The notes beneath the pieces are model-generated. The model saw only the letters and a program-made list of their open reading frames with translations. It did no database searches and was not told where the DNA came from. A DNA stretch of 26,114 nt from assembly GCA_963991775.1 (NCBI GenBank), contig CAXDRM010000012.1:1-26114 (forward strand). Reading direction: 5' to 3'. Each line of letters begins with the position of its first letter. The first letter of the stretch is position 1. The translations under genes and the position numbers were made by a program. Shown in pieces: positions 1 to 7,746 of the stretch. Source of the stretch: CAXDRM01 sp963991775 (lineage in GTDB: Bacteria > Pseudomonadota > Alphaproteobacteria > Rickettsiales > JABIRX01).

Positions 1-46
1 TAAGCAAAAATAGGAAAGAATATGGAAATTTAATAATTAGCTAACA

Positions 47-382
47 GTGTCTAAGAAGGCAAAAGATTTGGGCTATTTTATTAGATTATTTTTTATTTGT
101 ACTAATTCACCATCTATTAATGTAAGAAGAGTTGAGCAAAGAGTATTAGAGGGCGGGCACGATGTACCAATTTCCAAGATTTATGCGAGATATACTAAAT
201 CAATTATCAATGGTTCATTGGCCTCTCTAATTGTTGATCGTGCTTATTTTTATGATAATTCTATAGATAATTACTCTCCTAAACTAATTTTTAGAACTGC
301 GGATGGTTTAATAAAAAAACAATATCATGAATTTAATGGTTGGACTGCCAACGTAAAGACTATTTTGGAAGTTAAAAACTAG
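47..382 (+). pseudogene. C-terminal fragment of a zeta-toxin-like (COG4185-type) P-loop ATPase
   Basis: About 111 codons are open from a GTG at 47. They read like the C-terminal half of the zeta toxin/predicted ABC-type ATPase family: a K-A-K-x-L-G-Y strand, then S-P-S-x-N-x-x-R-V-x-x-R-V, G-G-H-D-V-P, an A-R-Y helix and a Y-D-N-S segment near residue 70. Intact members are about 180-200 residues with an N-terminal Walker A (G-x-x-x-x-G-K-[ST]). That part is absent here: all three forward frames hit stops between positions 11 and 44. The window starts just upstream, so a frameshifted N-terminal part could lie outside. No antitoxin gene is visible. Most likely a decayed toxin/kinase gene; expression as a short protein from GTG is possible but would lack the nucleotide-binding site. 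Confidence 0.55.
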
Positions 383-401
383 TTTAGAGTTTAATATTAA
401 A

Positions 402-475
402 TGGAGGCCGGAGGCAGAATCGAACTGCCGATCGAGGATTTGCAGTCCCCTGCATTACCACTTTGCTACCCGGCC
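402..475 (-). tRNA. tRNA-Cys (anticodon GCA)
   Basis: Read on the minus strand, this 74-nt stretch folds as a cloverleaf. The 7-bp acceptor stem is GGCCGGG with TCCGGCC (one G-T pair), followed by discriminator T and an encoded CCA at 402-404. The anticodon loop CTGCAAA lies in a GGGGA/TCCTC stem, with the anticodon GCA complementary to plus positions 441-443. The T arm contains GTTCGATTC. GCA reads Cys codons. The gene stands alone between the toxin-like fragment and the aminotransferase. No clear terminator or promoter was found beside it. Confidence 0.95.
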
Positions 476-609
476 CGAAAGAAAATGAAACACTAACTAT
501 TTAATAAAAAAATGTTTCCTTCCAGTGGTTGAAGAAGATTCTTATATATGAGAACAGGGCAGCAGTAAAGTAAAAACATTTGCACCTTTCTTAAGAGTTC
601 TAGCTATGG

Positions 610-638
610 TTGATTTGGTTGCAATTTTATGCTATATT
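610..638 (+). promoter_or_regulatory. Sigma70-type promoter of the aminotransferase gene
   Basis: TTGATT (610-615), a 17-bp spacer, then TATATT (633-638). Transcription would start near 645, about 20 nt before the ATG at 667. A short GTAGG Shine-Dalgarno-like element lies at 656-660. The rest of 476-609 is AT-rich noncoding sequence in which I see no gene. Confidence 0.6.
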
Positions 639-666
639 ATAGCTTACAACACTTTGTAGGTAAAAA

Positions 667-2154
667 ATGCGTAATAGTAAAATACCAGCCAGTCAACCCG
701 GCTCAGAATTAACGCCACATCGTTTTATTTTAGCTCAGGCTAATGAGTTGGCTACTAATTCAGAAAAGACAGTTCATAATTTAACTATTGGTAATCCCAC
801 AGCTCTTCCATCTCTACAAGTTCTTGAGAGTAGAGCTGAAAAAGTTAATGACTTTTATATTAGTTCTTCAGGATATACTGATTTTGGTGGTCATAAAGCA
901 CTTAGAAATAAGGTTGCACAATTTTTTAAAGAGCAATATCCCAAGTATGATTTATCGTTAGATGCAGACAATGTCATTTTTACTGTGGGTGCTCAGGAGG
1001 CAATGGATACTGCTATTAAACTAGCAGATGGTCCTGTTATTTTACCTGGACCAGTATTTACTCCTTACCATAATGTTGTAAATAATCATAGTAAAGATAC
1101 TATTTGGTATGATACTACTACTTATAATTATCGTATATCTGGTGAGTTAGGTGGTAAATTAGATAGGGTTTTGGAAGAAAAATTTCAACAATCTACAATA
1201 GAGGATAGACATAATTTTAGCGCAACAATTATCTTAACAGATCCAGGAAACCCAACAGGTTATAAGCAGAGCAAAGAGGATTTGGATTCGTTAGCGCAGT
1301 TACTTAGAGTTAAATGGCAAAATGTCAGGGTAATTTCAGATTCACTTTATTTAGGTTTAACTTATAAACCAGAACAAAAATATTCTTTTTTAGATGCAGC
1401 TTTGGCTTCAAATAGTGAGCAATTATTAGATAGGGTTTTATATGTAGATAGCTGTTCAAAAGTGGATAGTTTTCCTGCAGCAAGAGCTGGTTATGCATTT
1501 TCAACTAGCAAAGAGTTAATAAATAAGATGTCAGCAAAAATTTTAACATCTACTGTGCATTCGCCAATAGAGTCACAACTTCTTGTGGCAGAATGTTTAA
1601 AGGCTAGACATAGCTATGCTGAGCATAATGCACAATTTTATGAGGAACGAGCAAAGGCTTTTGCTCAATCATTATCAGGGCAGAATATTTTACAAACAGA
1701 GCCAAATGCTAGTTTTTATATGATTTTAGATTTAGGCTTTATGCGAAATTTAGAAGTATCCCCTGCTGTTAGAAGTGCTGCTGCTCAATATTTTGGTTCA
1801 GATAAAGCAGTAGAAATAATCTTAGCAAATGATGGTAAGGTTGGTAATGATCCTATGATTGCTGCTTTAGAGCTGTTATATAAAAGTAATATAGCAACTG
1901 TGCCAATTTTACCGCCCATAGAAAGTCAGTATCTTAAAATCTATTCAGAAGATCAGCAGCAACAGCAAAAATGTGAAGTAAGAATTGTAGCTACTCAAGA
2001 ACCTCATATTATGCAGCAAATTGGAAAAGATATTCTGGGCTTAAAGCAAAGGTTAGAATTAATTGATAAGGTTAGAAGTGAGGTGCCTAGTTATCGGGAA
2101 ATAATAAATAAAGAAGATTTACAAAGCCCAGCGAGCACGGGGTTTGAAAGATAA
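667..2154 (+). CDS. PLP-dependent aminotransferase, class I/II fold, enlarged
   Basis: Fold-type I PLP enzyme with the aminotransferase class I/II landmarks: G-A-Q-E-A (108-112), D-P-G-N-P-T-G (192-198, N195 contacting PLP), D225 and Y228, the Schiff-base lysine K265 in S-K-x-x-x-x-P-A-A-R-A-G-Y, and a late V-R-I arginine (R439) where the substrate carboxylate-binding Arg is expected. At 495 residues it is about 100 longer than usual. The extra length is mainly between about 358 and 425, including a Q5 run (430-434), plus a C-terminal tail. The amino acid substrate cannot be told from the sequence. It has its own promoter (610-638). The last 36 bp overlap antisense with tsaD. Assignment to the fold is firm, to a specific transaminase not. 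Confidence 0.8.
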   Translation: MRNSKIPASQPGSELTPHRFILAQANELATNSEKTVHNLTIGNPTALPSLQVLESRAEKVNDFYISSSGYTDFGGHKALRNKVAQFFKEQYPKYDLSLDADNVIFTVGAQEAMDTAIKLADGPVILPGPVFTPYHNVVNNHSKDTIWYDTTTYNYRISGELGGKLDRVLEEKFQQSTIEDRHNFSATIILTDPGNPTGYKQSKEDLDSLAQLLRVKWQNVRVISDSLYLGLTYKPEQKYSFLDAALASNSEQLLDRVLYVDSCSKVDSFPAARAGYAFSTSKELINKMSAKILTSTVHSPIESQLLVAECLKARHSYAEHNAQFYEERAKAFAQSLSGQNILQTEPNASFYMILDLGFMRNLEVSPAVRSAAAQYFGSDKAVEIILANDGKVGNDPMIAALELLYKSNIATVPILPPIESQYLKIYSEDQQQQQKCEVRIVATQEPHIMQQIGKDILGLKQRLELIDKVRSEVPSYREIINKEDLQSPASTGFER

Positions 2155-3129
2155 ATCATCTCCTTGGCCTTTAAGCTTAAATAATTCATAACCAGCCCAA
2201 GCAATCATTACAGCATTATCAGTGCATAATTTAGGAGGAGGGCAAAAAAGTTTAAAATTAACAGCTCTACATAAGTTAATAATTTTTTCTCTTAAATATT
2301 GATTAGCAGCTACACCACCACAAAAAGCTAATTGATAATTTTCTAAGTTAGGGTAAGTAGTTTTAAATTGTTTAGTTGCAAATTTTAGCCGATCAATAAT
2401 TTGTGCTGCTACAGCATATTGGAAGCTAGCTGCAATATCTGCTTTATTTATCTCAGAGTTTTTTTCTAAAGTAGTTCTAACTGCAGTTTTTAATCCTGAA
2501 AGTGAGAAGTCACAATTTTTTTGACCTTTTAAAGCAATCGGAAATTTAAAAGCCTGTTCATTACCAGCTTTAGCTAGCTGCTCAATCTCTGGTCCACCTG
2601 GATAAGGCAAATCAAGTAATTTTGCAGTTTTGTCAAAAGCCTCACCAATTGCATCATCCAAAGTTTTACCAAGTAACTGGTAATTATCTGGTCCTGAACA
2701 GCTTAAAATTTGACAATGACCACCTGAAGCAAGCAATAGTAAAAAAGGGTAGCTTAGTTCTGTAGAGCAGAATCTAGCAGTTAATGCATGTCCTGCTAAA
2801 TGATTAACAAAAATTACCGGGATATTATTAGCAAGTGCTAAACCTTTAGCAAACATCGTTGAAGTGATTACTCCGCCAATTAAACCTGGCCCACCAGTGG
2901 CAGCAATTAATTTAATGTCTGAAAGTTTTAACTGAGCTTTACTTAAACATTCAGTAAGTAATTCAGAGATTACTTCCAGGTGGTTTCTAGCAGCTAATTC
3001 AGGTACTACTCCGCCATAAGGACGATGTAAGTCAATTTGGCTAGCACTAGCTTCGGCAATTACTTTACGTTCAGTAATAATTGCTAAAGCCGTGTCATCA
3101 CAGCTTGATTCAATGCCTAAGGTTATCAT
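2119..3129 (-). CDS. tsaD: tRNA N6-adenosine threonylcarbamoyltransferase TsaD
   Basis: TsaD (formerly Gcp/YgjD) transfers the threonylcarbamoyl group from TC-AMP to A37 of ANN-reading tRNAs, working with TsaB, TsaE and TsaC/Sua5 in the cytoplasm. The 336-residue length is normal. The start G-I-E-S-S-C-D-D-T (5-13) is the ASKHA phosphate-binding motif. H110-x3-H114 in V-N-H-L-A-G-H supplies the metal-binding histidines. A-S-G-G-H follows at about 134, and G-G-V-A-A-N and the N-A-x-M-I-A-W-A-G motif lie near the C-terminus. It is the last gene of a minus-strand group, 11 bp after grxC. The stop lies 36 bp inside the convergent aminotransferase gene; the C-terminal K-P-R-A-R-W-A-L matches the usual family ending, so the overlap is genuine on this side. 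Confidence 0.97.
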   Translation of the reverse strand: MITLGIESSCDDTALAIITERKVIAEASASQIDLHRPYGGVVPELAARNHLEVISELLTECLSKAQLKLSDIKLIAATGGPGLIGGVITSTMFAKGLALANNIPVIFVNHLAGHALTARFCSTELSYPFLLLLASGGHCQILSCSGPDNYQLLGKTLDDAIGEAFDKTAKLLDLPYPGGPEIEQLAKAGNEQAFKFPIALKGQKNCDFSLSGLKTAVRTTLEKNSEINKADIAASFQYAVAAQIIDRLKFATKQFKTTYPNLENYQLAFCGGVAANQYLREKIINLCRAVNFKLFCPPPKLCTDNAVMIAWAGYELFKLKGQGDDLSFKPRARWAL

Positions 3130-3140
3130 TGGTAAAAAAT

Positions 3141-3401
3141 TTAAGCAGCAAGTAAAGGATCTAAGCCTCCTTCTGCATCAAGAGCATATAGATCATCACA
3201 ACCACCAATATGCTTGTCACCGATAAAAATTTGAGGCACAGTTTTGCGGCCACCAGATTTTTCAAGCATCTCTTGTAGCAAAGCTGGATCTGAAGAGATA
3301 TCAAATTCTTGAACTTTATCAGCTACACCTTTTTGGCTAAGTAAAGCTTTTGCTTTAACACAGTAAGGACAAACTGGAGTTTTATACATTGTTATATTCA
3401 T
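3141..3401 (-). CDS. grxC: Glutaredoxin 3 (GrxC type)
   Basis: Small dithiol glutaredoxin of 86 residues, full family length. The redox motif C11-P-Y-C14 follows the first beta strand. T-V-P-Q-I-F-I-G (cis-proline loop) and G-G-C-D-D-L (glutathione-binding GG-x-DD) come later. It reduces protein disulfides and glutathione mixed disulfides in the cytoplasm. The ATG overlaps the stop of the upstream membrane-protein gene by 4 bp (ATGA), which implies translational coupling. An internal ATG four codons in is possible, but the chosen start gives the normal N-terminal beta strand. Confidence 0.95.
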   Translation of the reverse strand: MNITMYKTPVCPYCVKAKALLSQKGVADKVQEFDISSDPALLQEMLEKSGGRKTVPQIFIGDKHIGGCDDLYALDAEGGLDPLLAA

Positions 3402-4753
3402 GATTTTTTACCTTTAATTTTTTCATTATTATAAAGTTTCAATGCCTTATAGCAAATAATAAAAAATAGCACACCAGCAATCATGGTGATTAAGCCACCA
3501 GTACCCATGACACCCATCCAAAATTTAGCACTGAAGCCATGAATAGAATCAGGTGCTTTGCGTAATGCACCATAGCCACCGCTAACTGCCAAACCAGTAA
3601 TATGAATTAATTGTCCTGTAACATAGATGATTGGTTGCCAAAAAATTAATTTAGCAATTTTATCTAATTTGGTTAGCTTATCTAAAAAGAGATAGATCAT
3701 GCCAAGTAATGCGATAGTAATACCAATGGTAGAGCCATGGTAATGAGCTGGAATCATGGTGTTACTCTCTTTAATTAATAAGCCTAAAAAGCCACCATAG
3801 AAAAACAATAAGGCAGAGCAACATAAGCAATTAAGCAAAGACTTCTCAAAGAGGCTGTTATTTTTTTTATATAATTTATTAAGGCTAGGAATAATGAAGA
3901 GAAAAATAAGGCAAACTAATACACTACCAAAATAAATCATATGGTTAGTAAATTGTTGTTTAAAGCTATAAATATCCAATTTGCTTTGTGTAAAAAATAT
4001 TGCTGTTAATAAAGCCAGAGCAAAATGAATAGCAAGATTATAGCTAAAAACCTTGCTGCTTAGATAATGTTTAATATTGCAGCGTTCTAAAATTAACCAC
4101 CAACAAAATACTAATAAGACCACATTGGCAAATTGTAACACATGGCCAAATCCCCAAAATAATATTTCATAATATTCAGCAATGATTTGGTTTTTTTCTA
4201 TATAGATATGGCTAGCGTAAAGATTAAAAAAAGCTAAGCAGATAATTAGGTTGTAACAGGTAAGAGCACTTATTGGGATATTATCATGTATGATTTTACG
4301 ATTTTGATAAAGTGCCATAAAAGCATTAGCAAGCATCACAAAGAAAAAAAGTGCTAAAGCTATGCTAAAGAGAGGATGTTCTAAAACAGGGATATAATTA
4401 TTTAGAATTGGTGAGCTATTTGATAAAAAAGTAGTAATAATTACCATTAATATTGAGCTAAGTGCTACAGTAAAGCTTAGCTGGTTAAAAATTTTAGGTA
4501 ATTTAAAAAAACAATAATTTAGAAATATTGCGCTAAGTGCCATAAAATAAAGCTGTGACAAATCCACATGAGCAACTAAGGCTTTATTGAAGAAATCTTT
4601 AAAGATAAAAAATTCTTTAATTAGCGGAGTACGTGAAAATACTACAACAAAAGTAAGTAAGCCGGCACTAAGCAAAGATAATACAGTTAAAGTTAACCAT
4701 TTGTAACTTCCTGTTAGGCTTGATGAAGGGATTTTTATTGCATTATGTTGCAT
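3398..4753 (-). CDS. Heme-copper-oxidase subunit I-like multispanning membrane protein
   Basis: About 451 residues with roughly 12 hydrophobic spans. Histidines fall where heme-copper oxidase subunit I has ligands: H62 in A-H-V-D-L-S, H204 in W-G-F-G-H, H271 in T-N-H-M, H337 and H339 in A-H-Y-H-G, and H384 in L-I-H-I-T-G. It resembles the divergent CcoN/subunit I-like family often annotated in alphaproteobacteria as cbb3-type subunit I, but no subunit II, III or CcoO/P gene is nearby. Whether it binds copper or reduces O2 is not established. The longest frame begins with TTG at 4780, inside the spacer of the ctaA promoter, so I chose the ATG at 4753. It is the first gene of a group with grxC and tsaD and is divergent from ctaA, suggesting a heme A or respiration link. 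Confidence 0.7.
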   Translation of the reverse strand: MQHNAIKIPSSSLTGSYKWLTLTVLSLLSAGLLTFVVVFSRTPLIKEFFIFKDFFNKALVAHVDLSQLYFMALSAIFLNYCFFKLPKIFNQLSFTVALSSILMVIITTFLSNSSPILNNYIPVLEHPLFSIALALFFFVMLANAFMALYQNRKIIHDNIPISALTCYNLIICLAFFNLYASHIYIEKNQIIAEYYEILFWGFGHVLQFANVVLLVFCWWLILERCNIKHYLSSKVFSYNLAIHFALALLTAIFFTQSKLDIYSFKQQFTNHMIYFGSVLVCLIFLFIIPSLNKLYKKNNSLFEKSLLNCLCCSALLFFYGGFLGLLIKESNTMIPAHYHGSTIGITIALLGMIYLFLDKLTKLDKIAKLIFWQPIIYVTGQLIHITGLAVSGGYGALRKAPDSIHGFSAKFWMGVMGTGGLITMIAGVLFFIICYKALKLYNNEKIKGKKS

Positions 4754-4761
4754 AAATTTTC

Positions 4762-4790
4762 TTGAATAGGGCTGTGCCAAATACTATAAT
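4762..4790 (+). promoter_or_regulatory. Near-consensus sigma70 promoter of ctaA-hemA
   Basis: TTGAAT (4762-4767), exactly 17 bp, then a perfect TATAAT (4785-4790). The start site would be near 4797, giving a leader of only about 7 nt before the ATG at 4804 and no room for a Shine-Dalgarno sequence. The element lies between the divergent starts at 4753 and 4804. Confidence 0.7.
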
Positions 4791-4803
4791 ATTTTAAAAA
4801 AAT

Positions 4804-5847
4804 ATGCATGAAAATTCTTTAAAAGACTATTATTTTTTCTGGCTACATAGCTGCTTGGCTTTAATTACTATTATGGTGATTTTAGGTGGTTATACGCGTC
4901 TTACTGATTCGGGATTATCTATTACTGAATGGCAATTAATTTCTGGGATTTTGCCTCCACTTAATCAAGGTGCTTGGCAAGAGATGTTTCTTAAATATCA
5001 ACAAATCCCTCAATATTCACTTAAATTTCCTGATATTGATTTAGCTGGTTTTAAAAATATTTTTTGGTTGGAATATATTCATCGAGTCTTTGGTAGAATT
5101 TTAGGCTTAGTAATTTTGTTACCTGCTTTATTTTTCTACTGCCAGAAATCACTAAGTAAATCCTATAAAAAATTTGCTTTATTAATTACTATTTTAGTGG
5201 TTTTGCAAGGAACTATGGGCTGGATTATGGTAGCTAGTGGCCTTACAGAAAATACTTCAGTCAGCCATTATCGTCTTGCTATTCATTTGCTAATAGCTTT
5301 CATTATTTTTGCCGCAATAGCTGCTTTTATTTATGCGAAAAAGCGCCAGAATAAAACTATCTATATCATTAGCAATTATAAATCTTTTAAAAAATTATTT
5401 TATATATTTACTGGCTTGCTAATTTTGCAAATTATCTATGGAGCCTATGTTGCAGGTTTAGATGCAGGTTTGATTTATAATAATTACCCTATGATGGGTG
5501 AAAAGATTTATCCGAAAGAATTAATAGTAGATTTTGCCTTTTATAAAATTTTTGCAGATCCGGCTATTGTCCAATTTATTCATCGTGGCTTAGCTTTATT
5601 ATTACTAATTAATTTGGCTTTTTTATGGTTGGTAATTATTGAGAATAAGCGTCATATTTTATTCTGCCTGTTACTTACTTTAAGCATCTTGCTAACTATA
5701 CAATTTGCTTTAGGAGTTTTAACTCTGGTAAGTAAAGTGAATATTCATTTAGCTGTATTACATCAATTAACTGCTTTATTTCTTTTTGCGTGTAATGCAC
5801 TAATTTTTCAAGAGACAAAAATTTGTAATGCAGAATTATCAAGCTAA
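4804..5847 (+). CDS. ctaA: Heme A synthase (CtaA/COX15 family)
   Basis: Inner-membrane enzyme that oxidises the C8 methyl of heme O to the formyl group of heme A, the cofactor of aa3-type cytochrome oxidase. 347 residues and about eight membrane spans, as in COX15-type enzymes. The family motifs are present: G-G-Y-T-R-L-T-x-S-G-L-S-I-T-E-W near residue 28, E-Y-I-H-R-x-x-G-R, a S-H-Y-R-L-A-x-H-L span, F-I-H-R-G and L-H-Q-L-T-A, which supply the four heme-ligand histidines. It is preceded by a near-consensus promoter with a very short leader. It overlaps hemA by 20 bp, so heme A formation and the first step of heme synthesis are co-transcribed. ctaB (heme O synthase) is not in the window. Confidence 0.95.
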   Translation: MHENSLKDYYFFWLHSCLALITIMVILGGYTRLTDSGLSITEWQLISGILPPLNQGAWQEMFLKYQQIPQYSLKFPDIDLAGFKNIFWLEYIHRVFGRILGLVILLPALFFYCQKSLSKSYKKFALLITILVVLQGTMGWIMVASGLTENTSVSHYRLAIHLLIAFIIFAAIAAFIYAKKRQNKTIYIISNYKSFKKLFYIFTGLLILQIIYGAYVAGLDAGLIYNNYPMMGEKIYPKELIVDFAFYKIFADPAIVQFIHRGLALLLLINLAFLWLVIIENKRHILFCLLLTLSILLTIQFALGVLTLVSKVNIHLAVLHQLTALFLFACNALIFQETKICNAELSS

Positions 5848-7009
5848 ATTTACTAAGTCTATAGATCTCTTAAAAGAGCAGTATCGTTATCGCGAATTTA
5901 TTGAACTTGCTAGGAAGGCTGGTGAATATCCACGTGGCTTTTCTCCTAAAGCTGCACAAGAAATTATTGTGTGGTGTAGTAATGATTATTTAGCTATGGG
6001 GCAAAATCAAGATGTTTTGGCAGAGCTTTACCAAGCTGCACAAAAATATGGTGTGGGTGCTGGTGGTACCAGAAATATCGCAGGTAATAGTGTTGCTCTT
6101 AAAGAGTTGGAAGATTTTATGGCAGAGTTTCATGCTAAAGAGGCTGCTTTAGTGTTTACTTCTGGCTATGTTGCAAATCAGGCGGCAATTTATGCAGTTA
6201 CCCAAGTTCTTGAGCAGCCTGTGATATTTTCTGATCGTTATAATCATGCTTCAATAATTGAAGGTATTAAAAGTTCAGGCTGTGCAAAAGAGGTGTTTGC
6301 TCATAATGATATGACAGATTTAGAAGTTAAATTGCAAAAATATCCCAAGGATCAAGATAAACTGATTATCTTTGAGGGTGTATATTCAATGAATGGTTCA
6401 AAAGGAAAAGCTCAAGAGATTGTTGCTCTAGCAAAAAAATATAATGCTCTTACCTATATTGATGAAGTGCATGCTGTTGGTCTTTATGGTGAAAAGGGGC
6501 AGGGTATAGCAGCAGAAGCAGGAGTTGCTGCAGATATTGATATTATTCAAGGAACTTTTGCAAAAGCCTATGGTTTGATCGGTGGCTATATTACTGGTAA
6601 GCAACCTACAATAGATGTAGTGCGCTCTTATGCACCAGGATTTATTTTTACTACAGCAATGCCGCCAGCTATGGCAGTTGCTGCCAAAAAATCAGTAGAG
6701 CTTGTTGCAGAAGACTTAGCTGCACGTGAGAAATTTCATGCTAATATCAAATTGCTCAAACAAAAATTAACTGCAGCTAACATTGAATTTATGCAAAATG
6801 ATTCACATGTTATCTCTGTGATGATCCGTGATGCGCAAAAAGTTAAGCGAGTAGCAGATAATTTATTACTTAAACATCAAATTTATATTCAGCCGATTAA
6901 TTATCCTACTGTAGCAAAGGGTAGTGAAAGATTACGCGTAACATTAACGCCATATCATAGTGAAGAGCTTATGGACCAATTAGTAGATGCTTTGTTGGCT
7001 GAGATCTAG
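5828..7009 (+). CDS. hemA: 5-aminolevulinate synthase
   Basis: PLP enzyme of the alpha-oxoamine synthase family. It condenses glycine and succinyl-CoA to 5-aminolevulinate, the first and committed step of the C4 heme pathway typical of alphaproteobacteria. 393 residues, normal length. Seen: S-N-D-Y-L (51-55), G-x-G-G-T-R-N-I-x-G (78-86), N-H-A-S (139-142), D-E-V-H-A-V-G-L-Y-G (212-221) and the catalytic lysine K246 in G-T-F-A-K-A-Y-G. T-R-N-I-A-G-N and the Lys region separate it from KBL and BioF. The ATG lies inside the end of ctaA. Downstream it converges on trcR, with inverted repeats between. Confidence 0.95.
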   Translation: MQNYQAKFTKSIDLLKEQYRYREFIELARKAGEYPRGFSPKAAQEIIVWCSNDYLAMGQNQDVLAELYQAAQKYGVGAGGTRNIAGNSVALKELEDFMAEFHAKEAALVFTSGYVANQAAIYAVTQVLEQPVIFSDRYNHASIIEGIKSSGCAKEVFAHNDMTDLEVKLQKYPKDQDKLIIFEGVYSMNGSKGKAQEIVALAKKYNALTYIDEVHAVGLYGEKGQGIAAEAGVAADIDIIQGTFAKAYGLIGGYITGKQPTIDVVRSYAPGFIFTTAMPPAMAVAAKKSVELVAEDLAAREKFHANIKLLKQKLTAANIEFMQNDSHVISVMIRDAQKVKRVADNLLLKHQIYIQPINYPTVAKGSERLRVTLTPYHSEELMDQLVDALLAEI

Positions 7010-7031
7010 CTTGAAATTGCTTTGTTATAAA

Positions 7032-7105
7032 AATAAGAGTTCAGCTCTTATTAGCTTGCGCTTTGTGATAGCAAAATGGCTATTGCTAATGCATAGCTAA
7101 ACTCT
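7032..7105. terminator. Inverted-repeat cluster between convergent hemA and trcR
   Basis: AATAAGAG (7032-7039) pairs with CTCTTATT (7045-7052) across a 5-nt loop. On the minus strand this hairpin is followed by TTTATAA, fitting a trcR terminator. A second hairpin is TAGCAA (7069-7074) with TTGCTA (7083-7088). An alternative long fold pairs AGAGTT (7036-7041) with AACTCT (7100-7105) and is followed on the plus strand by AAATTTTTT, fitting a hemA terminator. Confidence 0.55.
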
Positions 7106-7141
7106 AAATTTTTTAAAATAAAAACTCGTCTTGCTATAAGA

Positions 7142-7666
7142 CTAAGCTTCTTCAGCTACTTTAAATTCTTTAACTACTTCATCAAGCTCAGTTTGAGTGC
7201 ATAGACCAAGTAATACAGGATCTTTTGCTTGGATAGTTTGAATCTTTGAATGAGTTCTATTACGAATTGAAACAATAGTATTTTTAGTAGTTCCAATTAG
7301 TTTAGTAATTTTACTATCTGCCAAATCAGGATAATTTTTGATTAACCATGCAATGGCATCAGGCTTATCTCTTCTTTTAGCGATAGGAATATATTTTACT
7401 TTTTTCTTAGATGGTTTTACTTGATGGATCTCAATAAGATTTAATCTTTTTTTAGGATCAGCTTCACATGCTTTGATATTATCTGCATTTAATTGTCCTG
7501 CAGTAATAGGGTTAGCACCAATAATATTACCACCAATTTCACCATCAGCGATACTTTGAATTTCCATTTCATGCATACCACAAAAATTAGCAATTTGTTC
7601 AAAAGTAAGAGTGGTATTTTCGACAAGCCAAATAGCAGTAGCAATTGGCATTAAAGGTTGTGACAT
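7142..7666 (-). CDS. trcR: TrcR/DUF1013 family cell-cycle transcriptional regulator
   Basis: 174-residue protein of the DUF1013 family, nearly confined to alphaproteobacteria and named TrcR for its role in cell-cycle transcription. The N-terminus M-P-I-A-T-A-x-W-L-V-E-N-T, followed by L-T-F-E-Q-I-A-x-F-C-G (20-30), forms one helix-turn-helix-like unit. A G-A-N-P-I segment (50-54), a basic linker (82-100), and a second HTH-like stretch (about 112-137, S-K-I-x-x-L-I-G-T-T-K-x-T-I) follow. The short acidic C-terminal tail is usual. It is transcribed from a consensus-like promoter at 7702-7730 and is divergent from the modA-like gene. Family membership is confident; target genes are not inferable. 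Confidence 0.88.
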   Translation of the reverse strand: MSQPLMPIATAIWLVENTTLTFEQIANFCGMHEMEIQSIADGEIGGNIIGANPITAGQLNADNIKACEADPKKRLNLIEIHQVKPSKKKVKYIPIAKRRDKPDAIAWLIKNYPDLADSKITKLIGTTKNTIVSIRNRTHSKIQTIQAKDPVLLGLCTQTELDEVVKEFKVAEEA

Positions 7667-7701
7667 TTTTTATTATCTATTTTAAATTTATAAGCCCATA
7701 A

Positions 7702-7730
7702 ATCTTATTAATGATCTAGTAAATTGTCAA
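7702..7730 (-). promoter_or_regulatory. Strong sigma70-type promoter of trcR
   Basis: Read on the minus strand: perfect TTGACA (7730-7725), 17-bp spacer, TAAGAT (7707-7702). Transcription would begin near 7695, about 28 nt before the trcR ATG at 7666. Confidence 0.7.
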
Positions 7731-7734
7731 ACAA

Positions 7735-7740
7735 TATAGT
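7735..7740 (+). promoter_or_regulatory. Possible -10 box of the modA-like gene (leaderless start)
   Basis: TATAGT lies 6 bp before the ATG at 7747, so the start site would fall at or next to the initiation codon. No good -35 is seen at 16-18 bp, and there is no Shine-Dalgarno sequence upstream of this gene. Tentative. Confidence 0.3.
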
Positions 7741-7746
7741 ATCGTT

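Noticed and set aside
508..584. AAATGTTT and AAACATTT as arms of an RNA element upstream of the aminotransferase
   Set aside because: Eight-base AT-rich arms about 60 nt apart are expected by chance here; no riboswitch-like core was recognised.
4754..4780. TTG start at 4780 for the oxidase-like gene
   Set aside because: It would place the first nine codons over the ctaA promoter; an ATG at 4753 gives a normal N-terminus.
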